DNA from: a bacterium
Lineage (GTDB): Bacteria; Ratteibacteria; UBA8468; B48-G9; JAFGKM01
Direction of reading: 5' to 3'
Assembly (NCBI GenBank): GCA_029548585.1
Contig: JAKPNC010000081.1
Span: 1-8,768, forward strand
DNA length: 8,768 nucleotides
Shown here: positions 1-6,363 of the stretch, in pieces
Numbering within the stretch: the first letter of the stretch is position 1
Layout of the letters: each line of letters opens with the position of its first letter
Position numbers and translations under genes: made by a program
Notes under the pieces: generated by a model
What the model saw: the letters and a program-made list of their open reading frames with translations, nothing else
What the model was told of the DNA's origin: nothing
Database searches by the model: none

Positions 1-236
<236 letters not shown>

Positions 237-248
237 ATAAAATCAATT

Positions 249-284
249 AAAAAAGGCAGGGAGTAAATCCCTGCCTTTTTTTTT
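249..284. terminator. Intrinsic, probably bidirectional terminator between 23S rRNA and the convergent isomerase gene
   Basis: A perfect 8-bp stem GGCAGGGA (255-262) / TCCCTGCC (268-275) encloses a 5-nt loop GTAAA. It is followed by nine T residues (276-284) and preceded by six A residues (249-254). On the plus strand this ends the rRNA transcript 12 nt after the 23S end. On the minus strand the A run becomes a T run, so the same hairpin should end the isomerase transcript coming from the right. Confidence 0.92.
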
Positions 285-301
285 ATCCCGGACGACTTTT
301 C

Positions 302-320
302 CCAGGAATGGGTTTCCTGG
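302..320. repeat. Small perfect inverted repeat (hairpin) behind the isomerase stop codon
   Basis: CCAGGAA (302-308) and TTCCTGG (314-320) form a perfect 7-bp stem with a 5-nt loop TGGGT. It lies 5 nt past the stop codon of the minus-strand isomerase gene and before the main terminator. No T run follows it on either strand, so it is not an intrinsic terminator by itself. In the isomerase mRNA it could be a 3' hairpin that protects the message, which is inference. Confidence 0.4.
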
Positions 321-325
321 TATTA

Positions 326-1198
326 TCACCTGAATAACTTGAGCATTTTCTTTGCAGTCTCACGGGCCAGGGGCATATCCGGCAGGACGAGATTCGGCTC
401 TCTTGAAAATGGAACCATCTCCACCGTGATTGGGCCTGAGTACCTGATTTTAAGGAGAGCTTTAATGATTGCCTTGAAGTCGAGATCACCCTCCATCAGG
501 TTATCCCCGAAGCAGTGGAGTCCGCCTGCGCAATCTTTCCTCTTGAAGTTCTTGACGTGTACGGCCAGTATCCTTTTTCCAAGGATTTCAATCCAGTGTT
601 GAGGAAATCCGTTTATGATGCAGTTGCCCGCGTCAAAGTAAGATCCCACGTACCTGCTTTTGAACTCGTCGATGAAGGATTTAAGGGACATTGGATCGGT
701 CACAAAACCGTTCCAGACATTCTCTATCCCTATCTTCACGCCGGCATCACGTGCCGCGGGTATGACGCTGCCAACGCCTTCCAATGAATTTTCCCACACG
801 GTTTTATATGGAACCACAGGCTGCTTGTTGTCCCACGGAACGAAGACAGAGCCCGGGACGACAAGGCATATTTTTGCCCCTACGAGAGAAGAGTCGTTGA
901 AGTATCTCTTGCTGAACTCCACGGCTTTCTTTCTCCGGGCGGATGATGTTGAGGCAAGAGGCGTATGCATGTAAAAATCTGTGCCGCATGTTGCAATCTT
1001 TACGCCAAGGTCAGAGGAGATCTTCTTCAGTTCCCTGCATCTTTTTTCGGAGATCCCGGGGGCGAATTCCCCCGCTCCGTACGTAAGCTCAAGGCCGTCC
1101 AGTCCCATGCGCTTTATTTCACCGAGAGCTTTTTCCACGGGGGTTTCAGCATGGAAGCCTCCAATGGTCCAGTAATTCATCTGAAGCACGTTTTTCAT
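326..1198 (-). CDS. Sugar phosphate isomerase/epimerase, xylose isomerase-like TIM barrel
   Basis: The 290-residue protein has the pattern of the AP_endonuc_2 / xylose isomerase-like TIM-barrel family, which includes L-xylulose-5-phosphate 3-epimerase, D-tagatose 3-epimerase and hydroxypyruvate isomerase. Four likely metal ligands sit at the family's usual spacing: E159 in KIGIENVWN, D189 in SYFDAGN, H214 in AVHVKNFK and E260 in TVEMVPF. The EGDLDF segment (236-241) is also typical of epimerases in this group. No signal peptide is seen, so it should be cytosolic. The start is ATG at 1198, preceded 6 nt upstream by a strong AAGGAGG (1205-1211). The gene lies 57 nt downstream of the recombinase gene and has its own candidate promoter; it ends at the shared terminator at 249-284. 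The substrate cannot be told from sequence. Isomerase or epimerase acting on a sugar or sugar phosphate is likely, but family members with other chemistry exist. Confidence 0.88.
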   Translation of the reverse strand: MKNVLQMNYWTIGGFHAETPVEKALGEIKRMGLDGLELTYGAGEFAPGISEKRCRELKKISSDLGVKIATCGTDFYMHTPLASTSSARRKKAVEFSKRYFNDSSLVGAKICLVVPGSVFVPWDNKQPVVPYKTVWENSLEGVGSVIPAARDAGVKIGIENVWNGFVTDPMSLKSFIDEFKSRYVGSYFDAGNCIINGFPQHWIEILGKRILAVHVKNFKRKDCAGGLHCFGDNLMEGDLDFKAIIKALLKIRYSGPITVEMVPFSREPNLVLPDMPLARETAKKMLKLFR

Positions 1199-1221
1199 GT
1201 CTGTCCTCCTTGTTTTCCATT

Positions 1222-1250
1222 ATTTTAAACTACCCGGGAAAATGTTTCAA
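1222..1250 (-). promoter_or_regulatory. Candidate sigma70-type promoter for the isomerase gene
   Basis: Read on the minus strand, TTGAAA (1250-1245) is followed after exactly 17 bp by TAAAAT (1227-1222). Each hexamer matches the consensus at 5 of 6 positions. Transcription would start near 1215, leaving a short leader that carries the AAGGAGG ribosome site at 1211-1205. It fills the gap between the recombinase stop and the isomerase start, so the isomerase may be expressed apart from ligA and the recombinase. Confidence 0.55.
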
Positions 1251-1255
1251 GGTTT

Positions 1256-2140
1256 TCAGGCCCGGGGATGGAATTTCCTGTAAACCTTCTGGATCTGCCT
1301 CTTATCCACGTGGGTATATATTTCGGTCGTTGCAAGGGTCTTGTGGCCGAGGAGTTCCTGCACGATACGCAGGTCTACTCCCGCCTGCAAAAGATGCGTT
1401 GCAAATGAGTGCCTGTATGTGTGGGGAGTCACGTTCTTGTCTGTAACGTTGATTTTCTTTACCATCTTCCAGACACTCTGCCTTGAGAGCCTCTTTCCGC
1501 TCCTGTTTATGAAGAGGTAACCGGAGTCAGTCGATCCTGCATATTCGTTTCTCTTTTGGATATATTTCCTGAGGGCTTCAATAGAATTCCTGTTAAGGAA
1601 AGCTATTCTCTCCCTGTTGCCCTTGCCCTTTATCCTGATAGTTTCATTTTCAAAGGATATATCTTCCATCCTTATGCCCGTTGCCTCGGAGACCCTGAGG
1701 CCCGACCCGTAAAGGAGTTCTATTATTGCGAAATCCCTGTATGCCCTATTTGTTTCAGACGGAGATTCCAGTACCCGGGATATCTCGCCTTCCGTAAGAA
1801 TCTCAGGCAGAGGTCTCTCTGTTTTCGGTGACTCTATGGGAAGGGGGGAATTCCTGATGATTCCGTGTCCGAGCATGAACCTGTAAAAGCTCCTCAGGCA
1901 TGAAAGGTTCCTGACTATGCTGGAGGGAGACAGGTTCATCTTTTTCAGGTAAAGAATGAAGAAGGTTATGGCTTCACCGTCAATCCGGTTAAGCCTGTAT
2001 CCCTTTTCATCCATGAAGAGCATGAATTTTCCGAGGTCCTTCCTGTATGCCCCGATGGTATTTCCTGAAAGGTTCCTCTCGACCCTGAGGTGCTGGAGAA
2101 AAAAATCAAGATGTTCCCTGGCTTTTTCGTTCCCTGGCAT
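1256..2140 (-). CDS. xerD: Tyrosine recombinase, XerD/XerC type
   Basis: This 294-residue protein is a site-specific tyrosine recombinase of the length usual for XerC/XerD, which resolve chromosome dimers at dif with FtsK. The N-terminal SAM-like core-binding domain spans about residues 5-95 and the catalytic domain about 112-290. All active-site residues are visible: R149 (GSGLRVSE), K173 (KGKGNRER), H240 and R243 (HTYRHSF), H266 (LLGHKT) and the nucleophile Y275 (EIYTHV). The C-terminal HPRA tail is typical of Xer proteins rather than phage integrases. The start is ATG at 2140, 3 nt after the ligA stop, with a weak purine-rich site (GAGAGAGG) lying in the ligA end, so it is probably translated from the ligA transcript. 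XerD and XerC cannot be told apart firmly; the tail slightly favours XerD. No dif-like site or att repeats were found, which fits a housekeeping role. Confidence 0.92.
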   Translation of the reverse strand: MPGNEKAREHLDFFLQHLRVERNLSGNTIGAYRKDLGKFMLFMDEKGYRLNRIDGEAITFFILYLKKMNLSPSSIVRNLSCLRSFYRFMLGHGIIRNSPLPIESPKTERPLPEILTEGEISRVLESPSETNRAYRDFAIIELLYGSGLRVSEATGIRMEDISFENETIRIKGKGNRERIAFLNRNSIEALRKYIQKRNEYAGSTDSGYLFINRSGKRLSRQSVWKMVKKINVTDKNVTPHTYRHSFATHLLQAGVDLRIVQELLGHKTLATTEIYTHVDKRQIQKVYRKFHPRA

Positions 2141-2143
2141 CTC

Positions 2144-4159
2144 TTAACCTCTCTCCGGGAAACCATCGTTCCCTCTTGTCATATCCTCAAGCTCCTTTTC
2201 TCCCAAAATCCTGACTTGAAGCTTTTTTGCCTTTTCGAGCTTGGAGCCCGGATCCCTGCCGGAAACAAGGAAATCCGTGCCGGCTGACAACGATCCTGAA
2301 ACCCTGCCGCCATTTTTTAATATGAGTTCTGTCACTCCTGCCCTCGTGTAATTTTCAAGCGTGCCCGTTATGACAAAGCTTAATCCTTCAAGTGACCTGA
2401 CGCCCTTTTTGACTTCAGCTTCTCCGGTTGTCTTCACGCCGGCTTTTTCCAGTTTTTTGATAACCGACATGTTTTTTTCGATGCTGAAAAAAGATTTTAT
2501 GCTTTCGGCCGCGACAGGTCCAATTTCGTATATGGATGAGATGGTTTCCATGTCGGCGGCCGAGAGGGATTCGAGGGAACCGAACTTTTCGGCGAGGATT
2601 TCGCTTGTTCTGCTTCCCACATGCCTTATACCAAGGCCGAAGATGAGGCGGGAGAGGGGCCTGTTCCTGCTTTTTATTATAGATTCAATGAGGTTGGATG
2701 CTGATTTTTCGGCCATGCCTTCAATCCCGGCAAGCTTATCTTTATGAAGGTAGTATATGTCCCCGTAATCAGAAAGCATCCCCATGTCAACGAGCAGAGA
2801 GACCCATTTTTCTCCGAGTCCTTCTATGTCCATTGCGTTTCTCGAGGAGAAGTGTATGATCCTTTCCTTTACCTGGGCGGGACAGCTTATGTTGGGGCAC
2901 CTTACGGCCACTTCTCCGTCGTATTTTTTCACCTTGCTGCCGCATACGGGACATTCTGCCGGAGAGATTATCTCTTTCTCGCTTCCGTCCCTGTATTCCG
3001 GGATGTTCTTGACTACCTTGGGAATCACTTCTCCACCTTTTTCTATGAGGACCCTGTCTCCCACTTTAAGGGAAAGCCGGCTGATTTCTTCAAAATTGTG
3101 CAAGGTAGCCCTTGAAACGGTTGTCCCTCCGAGTTCCACCGGATCAAGCATGGCAACGGGGGTCAGTATACCGGTTCTTCCAACCTGCACCTTCACTTCA
3201 AGAAGTTTCGTCGTGGCCTGCTCCGAAGGAAACTTGTAGGCAACCGTCCATCTCGGGGCCCTGTTTGTAGAACCAAGCTTGTTTCTGAGTTCAAGGGAGT
3301 TGACCTTTACGACAAGTCCGTCGATATTGTAAGGAAGACTGCTTTTTCCGGTTCTCCAACTGTCGCAGAAAGAGACAACCTCGGAAATGTTCCGGGCGAC
3401 GGCATTGTGGGGGTTTACGGGAAGTCCCGCCTCTTTCATGAACTTCAACGCTTCCCAGTGGGTCCGGCAGGTCTCTTCACCGAGGTACTGGTAGACGAAT
3501 ACCTGGAGGTTCCTGGAAGATACAGTGGCGGAGTCGAGGTTTTTCAGGGAACCTGCGGTTGCGTTTCTCGGGTTGGCAAAAAGAGGTAGTCCGTTCTTCT
3601 TCCTTTCTGCGTTGAGCCTGACGAAATCGTCTTTCCTCATGTATATTTCACCCCGTACTTCAATGGGCTTTTTGTAACCTATGACAAGGGGAAGGGTTCT
3701 TATGGTCTTTATATTCACCGTTATATCGTCACCCCTGCGGCCGTCCCCGCGGCTGGCTCCCCTTTCGAGCAGGCCGTTATTGTAGGATACCGATACTGCC
3801 ACGCCGTCGTATTTCAGCTCTACGACGTATTCTATCCCGCCTGATATGCCGGCCGCTTTTTTTATCCTTTCATCGAAGGCAAAGAGTTCTTCCTTCGAAT
3901 AAGTGTTATCTATGCTTAGCATGGGTATGGCATGATCGACAGATTTGAACCCGTCCAGAGGTTCGCCTCCCACCTTCCTGATAGGGGAGTCTTTCCTTCT
4001 GTGCCCGGGGTATGCGGCTTCAAGTTCTGCAAGCTCGCTGAAAAGCAGGTCATATTCCCGGTCTGTTATCACCGGGTTATTTTCCACGTAGTACATCAGA
4101 TTGTGGAAATTGATCAGGTCAACCAGTTCATCCATTCTTTTTTTAATTCCTTCTTTCAT
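2144..4159 (-). CDS. ligA: NAD+-dependent DNA ligase LigA
   Basis: This 671-residue protein is a full-length bacterial NAD+-dependent DNA ligase. It seals nicks in replication and repair by forming an enzyme-AMP adduct. Domains in order are: Ia, about 1-68 (INFHNLMYYVENNPVITD region, which binds NMN); nucleotidyltransferase, about 70-315, with the adenylated lysine K116 in ELKYDG, NPRNATAGSL at 196-205, DGLVVKVN with K285 and AYKFP with K309; OB fold, about 318-395; a four-cysteine zinc finger with C403, C406, C421 and C426; a helix-hairpin-helix array, about 436-560; and a C-terminal BRCT domain, about 588-671 (FVITGTL). Nothing essential is missing. ATG at 4159 has GGAGG 7 nt upstream (4167-4171). 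It leads a leftward unit with the xer gene, 3 nt apart. Confidence 0.98.
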   Translation of the reverse strand: MKEGIKKRMDELVDLINFHNLMYYVENNPVITDREYDLLFSELAELEAAYPGHRRKDSPIRKVGGEPLDGFKSVDHAIPMLSIDNTYSKEELFAFDERIKKAAGISGGIEYVVELKYDGVAVSVSYNNGLLERGASRGDGRRGDDITVNIKTIRTLPLVIGYKKPIEVRGEIYMRKDDFVRLNAERKKNGLPLFANPRNATAGSLKNLDSATVSSRNLQVFVYQYLGEETCRTHWEALKFMKEAGLPVNPHNAVARNISEVVSFCDSWRTGKSSLPYNIDGLVVKVNSLELRNKLGSTNRAPRWTVAYKFPSEQATTKLLEVKVQVGRTGILTPVAMLDPVELGGTTVSRATLHNFEEISRLSLKVGDRVLIEKGGEVIPKVVKNIPEYRDGSEKEIISPAECPVCGSKVKKYDGEVAVRCPNISCPAQVKERIIHFSSRNAMDIEGLGEKWVSLLVDMGMLSDYGDIYYLHKDKLAGIEGMAEKSASNLIESIIKSRNRPLSRLIFGLGIRHVGSRTSEILAEKFGSLESLSAADMETISSIYEIGPVAAESIKSFFSIEKNMSVIKKLEKAGVKTTGEAEVKKGVRSLEGLSFVITGTLENYTRAGVTELILKNGGRVSGSLSAGTDFLVSGRDPGSKLEKAKKLQVRILGEKELEDMTRGNDGFPERG

Positions 4160-4177
4160 TTCATATCCTCCGGTATG

Positions 4178-4206
4178 ATTATATCAGTTTTGGCGGACAA
4201 TGAGAA
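4178..4206 (-). promoter_or_regulatory. Candidate promoter for ligA-xer
   Basis: On the minus strand TTCTCA (4206-4201; 4 of 6 consensus) is followed by a 17-bp spacer and a perfect TATAAT (4183-4178). The start point would fall near 4171, at or beside the GGAGG ribosome site, giving a very short leader of about 12 nt. Confidence 0.45.
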
Positions 4207-4227
4207 GAAAAAAACTTGAGAATGTGC

Positions 4228-4239
4228 CGGATATATCCG
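4228..4239. promoter_or_regulatory. Perfect 12-bp palindrome in the divergent promoter region, possible operator
   Basis: CGGATATATCCG reads the same on both strands. A further GGAT follows two bases later (4241-4244), so the array is GGAT-AT-ATCC-GT-GGAT. An outer arm pair, GTGCC (4224-4228) and GGCAC (4245-4249), flanks it. It lies upstream of both candidate promoters (ligA to the left, yjbQ operon to the right), where a dimeric regulator could bind. No such regulator is encoded in the window. One 12-bp palindrome can arise by chance. Confidence 0.3.
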
Positions 4240-4303
4240 TGGATGGCACGGGCAGGGGATGAATGATGCATTTCCGCAATGAACCTGCGGGCAATACATT
4301 TTA

Positions 4304-4332
4304 TGGAAAATATGGCGGACTTGTATTATAAT
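4304..4332 (+). promoter_or_regulatory. Candidate promoter for the rightward yjbQ-to-amidohydrolase unit
   Basis: TGGAAA (4304-4309; 4 of 6 match to TTGACA) is separated by 17 bp from a perfect TATAAT (4327-4332). A start near 4339 would give a leader of about 23 nt carrying GAGGGA before the yjbQ start. A second TATAAT at 4338-4343 lacks a good upstream hexamer and may simply reflect the AT-rich stretch. Confidence 0.4.
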
Positions 4333-4344
4333 AACATTATAATT

Positions 4345-4350
4345 GAGGGA
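4345..4350 (+). promoter_or_regulatory. Ribosome binding site deciding the yjbQ start
   Basis: GAGGGA ends 2 nt before an in-frame GTG (4353) and 11 nt before the in-frame ATG (4362). The GTG is too close to be used with this site, so ATG at 4362 is preferred, although 11 nt is on the long side. Confidence 0.5.
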
Positions 4351-4361
4351 AAGTGCGGACA

Positions 4362-4772
4362 ATGGAAAAGCTCAGAGTTAAAACCGGATCAAGAAACGAG
4401 ATGGTTGATATTACAGACAAAGTGTCTCTCATGGTCAAAAAGATGGGTATCATGGACGGGATACTCCACCTGTTTGTACCGCATACCACCTGCGGTCTGG
4501 CTGTGAATGAAAATGCCGATCCTTCCGTTAAGGCAGATATCTCCGGAAAGCTTTGCGGCCTCGTCCCTGAAGCAGGAGGCTATAACCATTTTGAAGGGAA
4601 TTCCGATTCTCATATCAAGGCTGCCCTTACGGGCAGTTGCCTTTCGTTGTTCGTGGAAGAAGGCGTACTGCTCCTGGGAAGATGGCAGGGGATCTTTTTA
4701 TGCGAGTTCGACGGACCCAGGGAAAGGGAGGTCTGGCTTAAGAGTGTCAGGCAGGGAGACAAACCTTTTTGA
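4362..4772 (+). CDS. yjbQ: YjbQ / UPF0047 family protein (secondary thiamine-phosphate synthase type)
   Basis: The 136-residue protein matches the small single-domain YjbQ/UPF0047 family over its whole length. Conserved blocks are present: PHTTCGLAVNENADP (40-54), GNSDSHIKAALTG (79-91) with H84, and LGRWQGIFLCEFDGPRER (105-122) with W108, Q109, E115, D117 and R120. Family members are trimeric cytosolic proteins. Some are reported to have weak thiamine-phosphate synthase activity, and the true role is unsettled. No thiamine gene is visible nearby, so context does not support that role. An upstream GTG at 4353 would add three residues (M-R-T) but sits too close to the GAGGGA ribosome site. It is first in the rightward series and is followed after 57 nt by the cyclophilin gene, with no terminator between them. 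Confidence 0.93.
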   Translation: MEKLRVKTGSRNEMVDITDKVSLMVKKMGIMDGILHLFVPHTTCGLAVNENADPSVKADISGKLCGLVPEAGGYNHFEGNSDSHIKAALTGSCLSLFVEEGVLLLGRWQGIFLCEFDGPREREVWLKSVRQGDKPF

Positions 4773-4819
4773 AGTTCAAGGGATTTTCAACTTTTTGTTA
4801 AGGCTCATTACATAACGAT

Positions 4820-4825
4820 GGGAGG
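4820..4825 (+). promoter_or_regulatory. Ribosome binding site deciding the cyclophilin start
   Basis: GGGAGG lies 4 nt before ATG at 4830 and downstream of an alternative in-frame ATG at 4818 that has no suitably placed purine-rich site (the nearest AAGG ends 14 nt upstream). This makes 4830 the better start. The 4-nt spacing is short but workable. Confidence 0.6.
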
Positions 4826-4829
4826 TCTC

Positions 4830-5414
4830 ATGTATGCATGCAAGATATCTCTTCTGGCAGCAATTCTGGCTTTAAGCCTTTCAGCGGAAGAAAAGGTCAA
4901 AGGCGAATCTCTCAAGGCCGTGATAGAGACAAGCAAGGGTAACATAACATGCGTTCTCTACAGGGACGAGGCCCCTAAGACCGTGGCCAATTTCATGGGA
5001 TTGGCAGAAGGCACAAAGGAGTGGACGGATCCCGCCACCGGCAAGAAGGTAAAGAAGCCTCTTTATGCAGGCACGGTGTTTCACAGGGTTATACCCGGAT
5101 TCATGGTCCAGGGAGGAGACCCCCTGGGCATGGGTATCGGGGGTCCCGGGTATTCCTTCGAAGACGAGTTCTCCACGAAATATAAATTTGACAGGCCGGG
5201 GCGCCTTGCAATGGCTAACAGCGGTCCGAATACAAACGGTTCGCAGTTTTTCATCACCGTGGCCGAAACTCCCTGGCTTAATAACAGGCATACCATCTTC
5301 GGACAGGTAACGGAAGGGCAGGCCGTCGTTGAAGCCATATCCAAAGTGAAGAGAGACCAGAGGGACAAGCCCCTTGAACCTGTGGTCATAAAGAAGATCA
5401 CGATTCTCAGGTAG
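4830..5414 (+). CDS. Exported cyclophilin-type peptidyl-prolyl cis-trans isomerase
   Basis: The protein (194 residues from ATG 4830) is a cyclophilin, which catalyses cis-trans isomerisation of X-Pro bonds and helps proteins fold. The cyclophilin domain fills about residues 28-194. The catalytic arginine R86 lies in FHRVIPGFMVQGGDP, followed by F91 and Q94. The block NGSQFFITVAETPWLNNRHT (136-155) carries Q139, F140, F141, W149 and H154. An insert at about 60-77 (GTKEWTDPATGKKVKKPL) is common in bacterial secreted cyclophilins. Residues 1-19 look like a signal peptide: K5, then a hydrophobic core ISLLAAILALSLSA, with cleavage plausible before EEK. It should act outside the cytoplasmic membrane. 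There is no lipobox, since C4 precedes the hydrophobic core. It lies 57 nt after yjbQ and 23 nt before the transporter gene. Confidence 0.94.
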   Translation: MYACKISLLAAILALSLSAEEKVKGESLKAVIETSKGNITCVLYRDEAPKTVANFMGLAEGTKEWTDPATGKKVKKPLYAGTVFHRVIPGFMVQGGDPLGMGIGGPGYSFEDEFSTKYKFDRPGRLAMANSGPNTNGSQFFITVAETPWLNNRHTIFGQVTEGQAVVEAISKVKRDQRDKPLEPVVIKKITILR

Positions 5415-5437
5415 TATTCAGAAAGAGGAATGCCCCA

Positions 5438-6334
5438 ATGAGTTCCGAGAAAAAATCCATATGGTGGTTTATCGTTTCAAGCCTTATCTTTTCCGTGATG
5501 TCTATACTGATAAAGTATGCATCTTACATAGATTCTTTCAAGACCACCATGTTCAGGTTTGCCATAGGAATGGCCATCCTCGGGACACTTGCCATTCTCG
5601 GCAGGATAAAGCTCGATTTCAGCAAGCCGATGCTCCTGGTTTTCAGGGGGATCTGCGGTGGTATTGCCGTTTACCTGTACTTCTGGTCCATCAGTGAAAT
5701 AGGCCTGGCAAGGGGGACAATCATAAGTCATACCTCCACGGTATTTTCGACCGTCTTCAGCATAATCTTTCTCAAGGAGAAGATGACATTCATCAGGGCC
5801 TTCTTCATTGGGCTTGCGGTCGTGGGACTTTACATTATGATGGGCGGGAAGGAGACAGGGTTCAATATCAACCTGGCAAAGGATCTGCTCTCATTAACGG
5901 GAGCAGCCATTGCCGGGATTGCCAACGTTATAATTAAGAAGGCCAGGGAAACCGAGTCTGCATACAGCGTCTTTTTTTCACAGTGCGTAATAGGTTTCTG
6001 GATAGTCCTTATACCGGCAAACCTTGTACCCGTGAGGATGGGCATCGGCGGAGGCCTTATACTTTTGTCGATTGGCATAACCGCTGCAGCCGGTCAGCTG
6101 ATGATGACTTACGCATACAAGTTCACCACTGTTACAACCGGATCTCTCATCTCAATGCTTACGCCCGTTTTTAACATGCTTATAGGCATAACCCTTTTCA
6201 GGGAGGTTTTGACGGCTGGAGGATTTACGGGCATGCTTATCGTCCTTGTTTCATGCTACATGGTGATAATGTCGGAGGACTATACAAAGAAAATGCTTGG
6301 CTTTTTTAAGGGCAGGGATAATTCAGGAAAATAG
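5438..6334 (+). CDS. EamA/DMT-superfamily transporter, ten transmembrane helices
   Basis: The 298-residue membrane protein has about ten hydrophobic helices, roughly at 8-27, 36-55, 66-84, 92-112, 118-136, 148-166, 176-195, 203-222, 230-252 and 260-278. It divides into two EamA repeats (about 8-136 and 148-277). The repeat ends are visibly related: STVFSTVFSIIFLKEK (100-115) lines up with TPVFNMLIGITLFREV (242-257), each followed by a glycine-rich helix ending in a Y-x-x-M-type segment (YIMM and YMVIM). Members carry small metabolites such as amino acids, nucleotide sugars, amines or S-adenosylmethionine, in or out; the substrate cannot be predicted. ATG at 5438 has AGAGGA (5424-5429) 8 nt upstream. 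It is 29 nt before the DegT-type gene, so it could move that pathway's substrate or product (inference). Confidence 0.93.
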   Translation: MSSEKKSIWWFIVSSLIFSVMSILIKYASYIDSFKTTMFRFAIGMAILGTLAILGRIKLDFSKPMLLVFRGICGGIAVYLYFWSISEIGLARGTIISHTSTVFSTVFSIIFLKEKMTFIRAFFIGLAVVGLYIMMGGKETGFNINLAKDLLSLTGAAIAGIANVIIKKARETESAYSVFFSQCVIGFWIVLIPANLVPVRMGIGGGLILLSIGITAAAGQLMMTYAYKFTTVTTGSLISMLTPVFNMLIGITLFREVLTAGGFTGMLIVLVSCYMVIMSEDYTKKMLGFFKGRDNSGK

Positions 6335-6353
6335 AAACAAAGATAGTCTCAGG

Positions 6354-6358
6354 GGAGG
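6354..6358 (+). promoter_or_regulatory. Ribosome binding site deciding the DegT-type enzyme start
   Basis: GGAGG is 2 nt from the first of two adjacent in-frame ATGs (6361) and 5 nt from the second (6364). The second gives workable spacing and also begins the family-typical sequence MGKLAVTGG. Confidence 0.6.
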
Positions 6359-6363
6359 AGATG

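Noticed and set aside
302..320. Hairpin as an intrinsic terminator for the isomerase gene
   Set aside because: The 7-bp stem has no T run after it on either strand. The hairpin at 249-284 is a far better terminator for both directions.
239..325. Possible 5S rRNA or tRNA gene after the 23S
   Set aside because: Only about 90 nt lie between the 23S end and the next stop codon, and they hold the terminator and a small hairpin. No 5S landmarks or cloverleaf arms are visible.
1256..2140. Tyrosine recombinase as a mobile-element or phage integrase
   Set aside because: Length, the HPRA tail and tight coupling to ligA fit chromosomal XerD/XerC. No att repeats, tRNA target or phage genes are near.
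2361..3239. Plus-strand open frames of 123-151 codons opposite ligA
   Set aside because: They overlap a full-length, motif-complete ligA on the other strand, lack family motifs and good ribosome sites, and overlap one another. They are antisense shadows.
4338..4343. Second TATAAT as an additional promoter for the rightward genes
   Set aside because: No acceptable -35 hexamer lies 16-18 bp upstream; the nearby sequence is GC-rich (GGCGGAC).
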